A stretch of DNA of 64,000 nt. It comes from Terrimonas pollutisoli (lineage in GTDB: Bacteria > Bacteroidota > Bacteroidia > Chitinophagales > Chitinophagaceae). Below, piece after piece: positions 25,973 to 33,872 of the stretch. The translations under genes were made by a program, and so were the position numbers. The DNA lies in the NCBI RefSeq assembly GCF_029360765.1, contig NZ_JARKNA010000013.1, positions 86,600 to 150,599 on the forward strand, written 5' to 3'. Position 1 is the stretch's first letter; each line of letters starts with the position of its first letter. The notes under the pieces are model-generated. The model was not told where the DNA came from. It saw only the letters and a list, made by a program, of their open reading frames with translations, and searched no databases.

Positions 25973-28900
25973 TTAAAAATTAAATGACAGACCCACGATC
26001 GCTTTCCTTGGTATAGGATAACCTCCACGGTCAATGCCTATACTGTTCTGTCCATTGCTTCCACCTTCGGGGTCAACACCCGGGTATTTTGTAAACGTGA
26101 AGAAATCATCCAGCGAAACATAAATGCGGGCTTTCCGGATACCTGCTTTTTTCGCCAGGTTTTCGGGTAAAGAATACCCCAATTGTAATTGCCTGATCCG
26201 GGTATATGCACCGTTAAAGATCATCAGGTCGCTATTGTAGATATATGGATTCGCCGTGTTTGCTGCAAACCAGGTGTTGGTGCTACCGGGTCCTGTCCAA
26301 CGATTGGCGTAAAAGAAATAAGGCTTGTTAGCAGTACTTCTGTCTGTTCGATTGAAGCCCATTAAAATATCATTACCTGTTTGCCCTTGCACAAATACGA
26401 TCAGATCAAATCCTTTATAGGACACACTTGCACGACCACCATAAGTCAGGCTCGGATGCGGGCTGCCGATTTTTGTCATATCTGCCGGCGAAATTTGTTT
26501 ATCACCATTCACATCTACAACGATAGGTTCGCCTGGTTTCGGAGAATAACCCGTAATGCCTGTTTTAGACAAATAAGAATTGATCTCATCCTGTGTTTGG
26601 AAAATACCGGAGGTCTGGTAGCCGTTGAAATACCATAAAGGCAAACCAACTTTCATCGCAGTGGCGCTCCATCCTGTACCGATACCGGCTCCAAAGATGA
26701 CAGGCGAATTAGGATCTAAATAAGTCACTTCATTATTTAGTGTAGAGAGGTTTGCACTCACCTCGTAGGTTAAACCGTCTTTAGAAATGGGTTTATTGAT
26801 ATAGGACAGTTCGAATTCCCAACCTTTATTTACTACGTTACCGGCATTTTTTGTTCGAAGTGTATTACCCGCAATCAACGGAGCATTACCACCGGTAAGC
26901 ATATCCTTCGTTGTTTTTTTATAATAGTCAACAGTCAGGTTTAAGCGATTATTAAAAAATGCCAGGTCAGCGCCAATGTCGAATTGCTCACCGGTTTCCC
27001 AGGTAAGTTCAGGATTGGCAAGACTTGTAGGAGCAGCACCAACGATTAACGTACCACTGCCATCAGGATACAACATACCCGAACCAATTGCATTCATCCA
27101 TTCGCCGATTCCAACAGAAGAAACATTTCCGTTTTGTCCCCAGCTACCGCGGAGTTTGACATAGTTCAATTTATCCGAAAGACCTGCCGGGTAAAAATTC
27201 TCATTAGAAAGAACCCAACCCGCAGATACAGCAGGATACAATTTCCACTGATTTCCCGGAGCCAATTTGGAACTTCCATCCCTGCGGAGAGAGGCGTTAA
27301 ATAAATACCTGTCGTTGAAACTATAGTTTAACCTTCCAAACAAAGAAGCAAGTGTATAATCAAATGCATTACTTCCTATACGATCGATATTATCGGGAAC
27401 ATAGTCAGCATACGAAAATCTGTCATCCTCTTTAAATAAACCTGAGTAGCTGCCGCCAATATGATATTCATGCGTTTTAATTGCCGATACGCCACCCAAC
27501 AACGTAAAATTGTGGACACCAAAATTTCTTTTATAAGTAGCAAAGTTTTCAAACTGCCAGGTGTACCAGTTGTTGTTATAATCATACCCATTAGCAATAG
27601 TATTTTGGCTTTCATCCGAGAACCAGAATGTGGGGGTCCAGCCATGGCCTGTTTGAAAAGCTGCATCCACGCCAAATCGTGAAGTAAACGTAAAGCCTTT
27701 AAATGGTGCAATATCCATATACACATTTCCGACAATCTTGTTCTGTGTATTTTCTCCTTTAGCCATGTCCATACGTGCCAAAGGATTGCCATATTCACCT
27801 TTCAGGAAATTGGATATACCGTAAATATTTCCATTTTCGTCGCGACGTAATGGTTTGTTAGCCGCCAATGCGTTTTGCACATGCACCGGTAATGCCCCGG
27901 TATAAACCACGGGAGTAATAGGATCCATTACCAACGCACTGGAGAGAATAGAACCAAACTCATCATTGTCAGAAACAGCTCTTCTTTTATGATGAGAGTA
28001 AGATAAACGGTTACCAATAGTTAACCACGGTTTTATTTTATGTTCACCATTGAAGCGAACCGTATAACGATTGAATCTTGACTTGTCGCCACCAACTATA
28101 CCTTCCTGTGTGAAAAGTGTTCCGCTAACGAGATAGGTTGATTTGTCAGATCCACCACTGAACTGCAATGAATGATGCTGTTGTGGAGCTGCTTGCACGG
28201 CATGATCAAGCCAATTGGTACCGGCGCCAATTCCTGCCAGGTCAGCTGTTGTAGGCGCATTGGCAACACCGGCTTCCTGCAGATATTGCTGGTACTGTTG
28301 GGCATTCATCATTTTGATGAAATCTTTTTTCAGCGACTGCTCCGAATACTGGCCACTGTAAGAAGCTTCGGATGTATTCCTTTTACCGGTTTTGGTGGTA
28401 ATGATGATTACGCCGTTTGAACCTTCAGCACCGTAGATAGCCGCTGATGCCGCATCTTTTAAAATATCGATTGTTGCTATCTCTGATGGATCGATGTATT
28501 CGATACCGCCAGCTCTCACACCATCAATTATGTAAAGTGGATTTGAATTACGGTTTGAACTTGCACCGCGGATGCGGATATTTAGACCGGCGCCCGGTTG
28601 ACCGGATGTAGGCAATACTACTACCCCGGCAGTACGTCCCTGCAGGGCCTGGTCGATCCTGGTAGAAGAAACCGTTTCGAGTTGTTCTGATTTTACAGAA
28701 GATATAGCACCGGTAACCAAGGCTTTTTTCTGAACGCCATAACCAACTACCACTACTTCCTGCATGTTTTTATTCGCAGGAGTTAACTGTACATTGATAG
28801 AGGAACGACTCGCCACTTCCACTTCTGCCGATAAGAAACCGATATAGGTAAACACCAATACCGCATCAGACTTTTCTACATTTATTACAAAAATCCCTTC

Positions 28901-29377
28901 ATTGTTGGTTGTTGTTCCGGAGTTAGTTCCTTTTTCAATAATATTTACACCAGGCAATGGCTCTCCTTTTTCATCCGTTACTTTCCCGGTGACACTAATA
29001 ACAGGCTTTTCCTCAGCAGCCGTTATTACGACAAGACTACCGCTCAGGCGGCGAAAGCTTAATTCTGTATTCCGCAAAATTCGGTTTAAAACATCTTCCA
29101 GGGATGCATTTTCAATAGCGATACTTATACGTTGATCACGGGGTAGAATTTCATCTTTGTACACAAAACGAAAAACACCCTGCTGTTCGATGGCTTTGAA
29201 CACCTTCTTGAAAGTTACTTTTTCAAGATTGAGGCTGATGTTGTCCTGTCCATAACCATTACCGAAAGATTGAAAAGAAAATACAACAACAAGCAGAATG
29301 GTAAACTTCATCATTAACAAGCATTTGATGAATTGACCGGGCTCATGCAGGCATAAGCCAAATCCATTTTTTTTCAT
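25973..29377 (-). CDS. SusC-type TonB-dependent transporter with STN signalling domain
   Basis: This is a 1134-residue outer-membrane barrel. A signal sequence is followed by an STN domain (ISLNLEKVTFKKVFKAIEQQ, about residues 45-120), a carboxypeptidase-regulatory-like domain (VTGKVTDEKGEPLPGVNI), the TonB plug (VVVGYGVQKKALVTGAI, IRGASSNRNSNPLYIIDG) and the beta barrel to the C-terminal GLSFNF. The STN domain is the part that, in FecA-type systems, signals through FecR to an ECF sigma factor; both genes lie directly upstream. It would import large beta-glucan oligosaccharides using TonB energy. The leader region 29378-29577 holds no gene and no clear promoter motif. Confidence 0.95.
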   Translation of the reverse strand: MKKNGFGLCLHEPGQFIKCLLMMKFTILLVVVFSFQSFGNGYGQDNISLNLEKVTFKKVFKAIEQQGVFRFVYKDEILPRDQRISIAIENASLEDVLNRILRNTELSFRRLSGSLVVITAAEEKPVISVTGKVTDEKGEPLPGVNIIEKGTNSGTTTNNEGIFVINVEKSDAVLVFTYIGFLSAEVEVASRSSINVQLTPANKNMQEVVVVGYGVQKKALVTGAISSVKSEQLETVSSTRIDQALQGRTAGVVVLPTSGQPGAGLNIRIRGASSNRNSNPLYIIDGVRAGGIEYIDPSEIATIDILKDAASAAIYGAEGSNGVIIITTKTGKRNTSEASYSGQYSEQSLKKDFIKMMNAQQYQQYLQEAGVANAPTTADLAGIGAGTNWLDHAVQAAPQQHHSLQFSGGSDKSTYLVSGTLFTQEGIVGGDKSRFNRYTVRFNGEHKIKPWLTIGNRLSYSHHKRRAVSDNDEFGSILSSALVMDPITPVVYTGALPVHVQNALAANKPLRRDENGNIYGISNFLKGEYGNPLARMDMAKGENTQNKIVGNVYMDIAPFKGFTFTSRFGVDAAFQTGHGWTPTFWFSDESQNTIANGYDYNNNWYTWQFENFATYKRNFGVHNFTLLGGVSAIKTHEYHIGGSYSGLFKEDDRFSYADYVPDNIDRIGSNAFDYTLASLFGRLNYSFNDRYLFNASLRRDGSSKLAPGNQWKLYPAVSAGWVLSNENFYPAGLSDKLNYVKLRGSWGQNGNVSSVGIGEWMNAIGSGMLYPDGSGTLIVGAAPTSLANPELTWETGEQFDIGADLAFFNNRLNLTVDYYKKTTKDMLTGGNAPLIAGNTLRTKNAGNVVNKGWEFELSYINKPISKDGLTYEVSANLSTLNNEVTYLDPNSPVIFGAGIGTGWSATAMKVGLPLWYFNGYQTSGIFQTQDEINSYLSKTGITGYSPKPGEPIVVDVNGDKQISPADMTKIGSPHPSLTYGGRASVSYKGFDLIVFVQGQTGNDILMGFNRTDRSTANKPYFFYANRWTGPGSTNTWFAANTANPYIYNSDLMIFNGAYTRIRQLQLGYSLPENLAKKAGIRKARIYVSLDDFFTFTKYPGVDPEGGSNGQNSIGIDRGGYPIPRKAIVGLSFNF

Positions 29378-29577
29378 ACCTTAGTTTTGATTTAAATGAT
29401 AGAATTTTTGCTCAGGCTTGAGCAAATAACTGTCTTTAGCAAACGGAGGATGCCGCAAACATTCTCCGTTACTTTTTATGTGTGGGGGTTAAGTAACTTT
29501 TCTCATATGCGTGCAGTTTTAGTTAAGCAATCGATTGTTTTAGCAGATCTCAAAATATTCTCAAAGGCCTTCAGTGA

Positions 29578-30705
29578 TTAAGGCCGGATAATTACTTCCC
29601 TTTTATCCTTATCGTAAGAGTAATGGAAACCCCGATCGATCATTTTTAAAGCATCCAGCACTTCCTTTATACTTTCATCGTCGAAATCGCCGGTATATTT
29701 CTCCTGTTTAATTCTTTCGTCCACAACAACCTTTACATTGAACCAGCGTTCCAACATCAGCGAAATTTCCCCGAGTGAGGTACTATCAAAAGCCAGCTTA
29801 TTCTCCGTCCATAGCGTTTCTTTAGCATTCACCTCATTATCTTCGATCTTCAGCCTGAGCATTTTCGCAACCTGGCTTCGCAGCTCTTCTAATTTTTTAT
29901 TGGCAACAAAATCGGTCTCGCTGGCTTTCGCCTTATCATTATCAATAACTAGTTTATCATTGGGCTTGAGCATGTATTTTATCCCCGGATTGTGGCGAAC
30001 AGTTACTTCAACAGAACCGCGGATCAAAGAAGTCTCCGTATTTTTTTCATTAGCATAAGAACGAACATTAAAAGCCGTTCCCAATACTTTGACATCAATC
30101 ACATTGGTATGAATAACGAATGGCCTGGTTTCATCTCTTACCACATCAAAAAAAGCTTCCCCGGTCAGCTGTACTTCCCTGATCTTTCCCTGGAAATTTT
30201 CGTTATAGGTTATTTTACTATCAGCATTTAACCAAACTTCGGTACCATCCGGCAATTGAATTTTGGTTTTATTTCCTTTTGGGGTAGAAATTTCATTTCT
30301 TGCCTGCTTGCTTTGTTCCTGCTTGACAACTACGGGAGATCTGAAGACAAAAAACCAGGCGACAAATAACGAAGCAGCAATACCAGTTGCCCACAATAAT
30401 TTTTTATATATCGAAGATTTCTTTTTTTCGTAGTCTTCAGCTACTTCAATTGTTTCATTGTTTTCATAAAGCAGTACGGGTACTGACAAATGATTGCTCA
30501 AACGCTGCATGTGCCGGTTGAAAGCAGCATCCTTTTGAGTTTCTGTTACCTCATTCTTAGCCGACCAAATAGTATTAACCCTATCCGCCTGAAATTTCTT
30601 TGCGGGATTTTGTTCCAAATGAGCTTCCAGTTCAGCCAGCTCTTCAGGCCGGGCTTCACCGGAGAGTTTCAAACTTATCAATAGCCAAAATCGTTCGTCG
30701 GTCAT
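29578..30705 (-). CDS. FecR-family anti-sigma factor
   Basis: This is an inner-membrane protein of 375 residues from the ATG at 30705. The N-terminal cytoplasmic sigma-binding part contains a LISLKLSGEARPEELAELEAHL motif. A transmembrane helix at about 103-122 (LLWATGIAASLFVAWFFVF) is followed by the periplasmic FecR domain (EISTPKGNKTKIQLPDGTEV, LTGEAFFDVVRDETRPFVI, VKVLGTAFNVRSY) and the DUF4974 C-terminus (DDESIKEVLDALKMIDRGF). It should hold the ECF sigma factor inactive until the STN domain of the neighbouring SusC transmits a substrate signal. It lies 200 bp upstream of susC and 89 bp downstream of the sigma gene. Confidence 0.94.
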   Translation of the reverse strand: MTDERFWLLISLKLSGEARPEELAELEAHLEQNPAKKFQADRVNTIWSAKNEVTETQKDAAFNRHMQRLSNHLSVPVLLYENNETIEVAEDYEKKKSSIYKKLLWATGIAASLFVAWFFVFRSPVVVKQEQSKQARNEISTPKGNKTKIQLPDGTEVWLNADSKITYNENFQGKIREVQLTGEAFFDVVRDETRPFVIHTNVIDVKVLGTAFNVRSYANEKNTETSLIRGSVEVTVRHNPGIKYMLKPNDKLVIDNDKAKASETDFVANKKLEELRSQVAKMLRLKIEDNEVNAKETLWTENKLAFDSTSLGEISLMLERWFNVKVVVDERIKQEKYTGDFDDESIKEVLDALKMIDRGFHYSYDKDKREVIIRP

Positions 30706-30794
30706 AATTGCGTTGTACAATTATAAAAGACACAGCCCTGATGTAAAATGTACCAAGAAGGAGAAAAAAAAATTTATAAACCCGGCCGGTTTAA

Positions 30795-31490
30795 TTAAGA
30801 TGCTGAAAACCCGGTAATTGAAGGAAATGCCGATTGTATATGTGCAGGTAATGACGTGGTTATTTTGCGAATGGCTATGGCCAGCTGATTCCTTACCGTC
30901 AGAACGGAGATGTTCATAACAGCAGCAGCTTCTTTATACTTCAACCCATCTTCTTTTACCAATTGAAAAATAAGCCTGCACTGAGGCGGCAACTCCTGGA
31001 TAGCTTTGCGGATAGCATTCACCGTTTCTGCAGAAATAAATAGTTCTTCCGGGCTGTTGACTCCGATCACCGGTTCTATATCCATTTCTTCTATGCTTAG
31101 CGGTGCATTTTTAAAGTTTCGCTGGATATAGTTGATTGAAAAATTTTTGGTAACGGTGTACAAATAAACCTTCAGGTTGTTGATCTCGGTAAGGCGGTCC
31201 CGCATTTGCCAAACTTTGATGAACACGTCGGAAACAATTTCTTCGGCAGGTTCTTTTGACTTTACAAACGAAAAAGAGAAGCGATATAAGCCATCAAAAA
31301 GCAGGTAGTAAAGCTCTTTGTAGGCTCTCATGTCTTCATAAAGTGCAATGCGCTTTTGAAGCTCAGGTATGGTTGAAGCAGGCAGCAATAGTTTCGCAGT
31401 TGTTAATGTTCCGGTAACAATGTTAATTTTTTTTAGTGATAAAAAAAATTTCTGTTGCCAAATAATGATGTATTGATGACTCAGGAACAA
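30795..31490 (-). CDS. ECF-type RNA polymerase sigma-70 factor
   Basis: Sigma region 2 is visible at about residues 66-130 (FSFSFVKSKEPAEEIVSDVFIKVWQ, the classic -10 recognition helix context). Region 4 is at about 160-210 (ELPPQCRLIFQLVKEDGLKYKEAAAVMNISVLTVRNQL, an HTH). The frame opens at a TTG (31490) and has no ATG before the conserved region, so the true start may be a later TTG and the first 20-35 residues may not be translated. It should direct RNA polymerase to the SusC/SusD/GH16 operon and be controlled by the adjacent FecR. It is 19 bp from the stop of the upstream proline dehydrogenase gene. Confidence 0.92.
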   Translation of the reverse strand: MFLSHQYIIIWQQKFFLSLKKINIVTGTLTTAKLLLPASTIPELQKRIALYEDMRAYKELYYLLFDGLYRFSFSFVKSKEPAEEIVSDVFIKVWQMRDRLTEINNLKVYLYTVTKNFSINYIQRNFKNAPLSIEEMDIEPVIGVNSPEELFISAETVNAIRKAIQELPPQCRLIFQLVKEDGLKYKEAAAVMNISVLTVRNQLAIAIRKITTSLPAHIQSAFPSITGFSAS

Positions 31491-31509
31491 AAAAGCAGGA
31501 TTGAAACAA

Positions 31510-32745
31510 CTATGATTTGCTTCTTCTTCTCTGCAATTCTTTTTTGATCAGGGCCAGCTCACGGCCTGTTTGTCCTTTTACAGACGTATTTTCCTGCGCC
31601 CTGCGCATCAGGTAAGGTATTACATCATTGATAGGGCCAAACGGTAAATATTTGCTGACACTACATCCGGCATGAGCCAGGTTAAAAGTAATATTATCAC
31701 TCATTCCGTATAACTGGCTGAAGTGAACATGTGAATGATTGAGCGGCAATCCTTTTTTTTGTAATAATTGGGTAGCTAATAAATTACTGTATTCATTATG
31801 CGAAGCGACAATCAATGCAATGCGATCCAGGTGATCAATGCAAAAACTAACACCCTCATTGTAATCCCTGTCGCTCGACTCTTTGTCAGGTTGAATGGGA
31901 GATGGATAGTTTTTTTCCCCGGCACGTTTTCTTTCTTTTTCCATGTAAGCCCCACGAACCAGTTTGGCGCCCAATATAAATTTCCGTTCAGTTGCTGCTT
32001 CGAATGAGTCTTTCAAAAACTGAAGACGATCATGGCGATAATGCTGTATAGTATTATACACCACTGCTCTTTCTTTATTGAAGGCATCCATCATCAGGAT
32101 AGTCAATGCATCAACAGGATCCTGTATCCATGTTTCCTCGGCATCTACCAATACTCCTACTTTCTTTTCCGCGGCCGTCTCACATATTTTCATCATGCGG
32201 CGGCGAACACGATGCCATTCCTCTTTTTCGTCAGCAGGCAATTCGTCCACCACTTTTAAAAATCTTTTCATCAATGTGCCTTCGGCCTTGTGCATCAATT
32301 GATCCAATTTTTCCAACAGCCCAAATCTTGCAAAACCTGTGACCTTAATACTCATGAAAGGAATATTGGGCTGCGTAGCTGCATAGTTGATCACCCGGAT
32401 AAATTCTTCTGTTGCATGATCAAAACCATGTTCACCATCATCCCCGCCTTCAACACCATAATCAAGAATAACCTTAACATGATAATCACCCAGTTTTTTT
32501 GCAACGACTGAAGTTTCTTCTAATGTTTCGCCGCCAACAAACTGTTCAAAAATTGTACTTCGGATAATCCCTTTCACCGGCAATCCTGCTTTGATGGACC
32601 AGGGAGCCAGTTTGGCACCCATTTGTACCAGCCAGGGCTGACCCATTAAAGAAAAAAGAAAATTTGCTTTTTTTAACTGCTTATCAGATTTGTATTCAAA
32701 TGCGAACTCGGTATTATCAAAAGAAATGACGGGCTGTAGTTCCAT
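31510..32745 (-). CDS. proline dehydrogenase
   Basis: This FAD enzyme oxidises proline to pyrroline-5-carboxylate, the first step of proline breakdown. About 411 residues form a single TIM-barrel, as in stand-alone ProDH. The conserved segments VDAEETWIQDPVD, GAKLVRGAYMEKER, IASHNEYSNLLA, HSHVHFSQLYGMSDNI and the C-terminal YLPFGPINDVIPYLMRRAQEN carry the substrate and FAD contacts. The ATG at 32745 (MELQPVISFDNT) is the family start; the open frame upstream to 32823 would add a hydrophobic leader with no counterpart. A partner P5C dehydrogenase is not in the window. It is divergent from the thioesterase gene. Confidence 0.93.
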   Translation of the reverse strand: MELQPVISFDNTEFAFEYKSDKQLKKANFLFSLMGQPWLVQMGAKLAPWSIKAGLPVKGIIRSTIFEQFVGGETLEETSVVAKKLGDYHVKVILDYGVEGGDDGEHGFDHATEEFIRVINYAATQPNIPFMSIKVTGFARFGLLEKLDQLMHKAEGTLMKRFLKVVDELPADEKEEWHRVRRRMMKICETAAEKKVGVLVDAEETWIQDPVDALTILMMDAFNKERAVVYNTIQHYRHDRLQFLKDSFEAATERKFILGAKLVRGAYMEKERKRAGEKNYPSPIQPDKESSDRDYNEGVSFCIDHLDRIALIVASHNEYSNLLATQLLQKKGLPLNHSHVHFSQLYGMSDNITFNLAHAGCSVSKYLPFGPINDVIPYLMRRAQENTSVKGQTGRELALIKKELQRRRSKS

Positions 32746-32864
32746 ACGAAGATTAGTGATGGGCAAATGTAAGGCAAAGAGAATAGACAATAAACAACAG
32801 ACGATAAGCAATCGTTTGTCCACCTGCGTCCATTCTGAAGCTCACTGTGACAGCCATTTGCATA

Positions 32865-32897
32865 TTTGCCCATTTGCGTGTTTGCCCGTTATCTTTG
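32865..32897 (+). promoter_or_regulatory. promoter of the acyl-CoA thioesterase gene
   Basis: TTTG (32865-32868), 21 bp, then TATCTTTG (32890-32897) matches the Bacteroidota sigma-A consensus; the ATG lies at 32912. The region 32855-32886 consists of an octamer-like phrase (CATTTGCA, TATTTGCC, CATTTGCG, TGTTTGCC) that itself supplies several alternative TTTG -33 boxes. Confidence 0.65.
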
Positions 32898-32911
32898 CGC
32901 AAATTTTAAAA

Positions 32912-33427
32912 ATGCAGCCCCGCAAAGCAATCGATAGCATAACGATAATGACCGAACTGGTTTTACCAAATGATACCAATGTTTTTGGAAACCTGATGGG
33001 AGGACGCCTGATGTATTGGATGGATATTGCAGCCGCTCTTTCTGCGCAACGACATTGCAATTCAGCGGTAGTAACTGCTTCTGTAGACAATATCTCCTTT
33101 GAAAATCCGATCAAACTCGGGAATGTGGTTCATATACAAGCCAAAATATCCCGTGCTTTTAATACTTCAATGGAAATATATCTTAAGGTATGGGGCGAAG
33201 ATTTAAAACAGCAACACAAATACAAAAGCAATGAAGCCTATTATACTTTTGTAGCGCTTGACTCAAACAATAAACCGATACCGGTTCCTCCATTGGTTCC
33301 GGAAACTGAGGAAGAAAAAAAATTATTTGACGGCGCTTTGAGAAGAAGACAACTTCGTCTTATACTTGGTGGAAAAATGAAGCCGCATGATGCGGCGGAA
33401 TTGAAGGCCCTGTTTATGGGGGAATAA
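32912..33427 (+). CDS. acyl-CoA thioesterase, hotdog fold
   Basis: This 171-residue hotdog enzyme would hydrolyse acyl-CoA to free acid and CoA in the cytoplasm. Family segments visible are TELVLPNDTNVFGNLMGGRLMYWMD (the FGNLMGG catalytic Asp/Asn region, 'BFIT/YciA-like'), AVVTASVDNISFENPIKLGN and EAYYTFVALDSNNKPIPVPPL. The ATG at 32912 is preferred to the open frame's first start because conserved sequence and the promoter place the start there. The next gene on the same strand follows after 13 bp. Confidence 0.9.
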   Translation: MQPRKAIDSITIMTELVLPNDTNVFGNLMGGRLMYWMDIAAALSAQRHCNSAVVTASVDNISFENPIKLGNVVHIQAKISRAFNTSMEIYLKVWGEDLKQQHKYKSNEAYYTFVALDSNNKPIPVPPLVPETEEEKKLFDGALRRRQLRLILGGKMKPHDAAELKALFMGE

Positions 33428-33440
33428 CGACAAACTGCAA

Positions 33441-33851
33441 ATGCCAAAACTTTATAGAATTTGTTCGATAATTTATAGATTAATACTTGGACTTGCTATT
33501 CCGGCATTATTGGCAGGAAATTTTTTAGTAGCTGCGGCAGGACATAGTAAAACCATTAGCAGAAAAGATTATTTTTTATTCGCCTATCTTCTTTCGACTG
33601 TAACGCTATTAACGCTATATCACAATACCGATAAAGAACGTCATACAGGAAAAAGAATTCTCTTTTTTATAGTTGCAGCTCTGGTATTGGTAAGTATTGT
33701 ATTTGAACTCTATTCTCTTTATGACATTTTCTTTTTATGCCGGTGTTTTACAGCCAGTGATAATATAGGCACTCTACTAATTTTCCTTTTTTCTGTAATT
33801 GCGACAATAGTATTCGCCGGAATAATTCGTGAACAGAAGAAATCGGAATGA
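33441..33851 (+). CDS. small membrane protein of unknown function
   Basis: This 136-residue protein has four hydrophobic stretches (about 10-32, 44-60, 71-93 and 106-127) and a short basic C-terminus (REQKKSE). No family is recognised. It starts 13 bp after the thioesterase stop, so the two are probably co-transcribed. It is convergent with the mutS2-like gene, with 21 bp between stops and no visible terminator. Hydrophobic pattern and uninterrupted frame support a real gene. Confidence 0.65.
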   Translation: MPKLYRICSIIYRLILGLAIPALLAGNFLVAAAGHSKTISRKDYFLFAYLLSTVTLLTLYHNTDKERHTGKRILFFIVAALVLVSIVFELYSLYDIFFLCRCFTASDNIGTLLIFLFSVIATIVFAGIIREQKKSE

Positions 33852-33872
33852 CAATAGATTACCAGATCGAAA

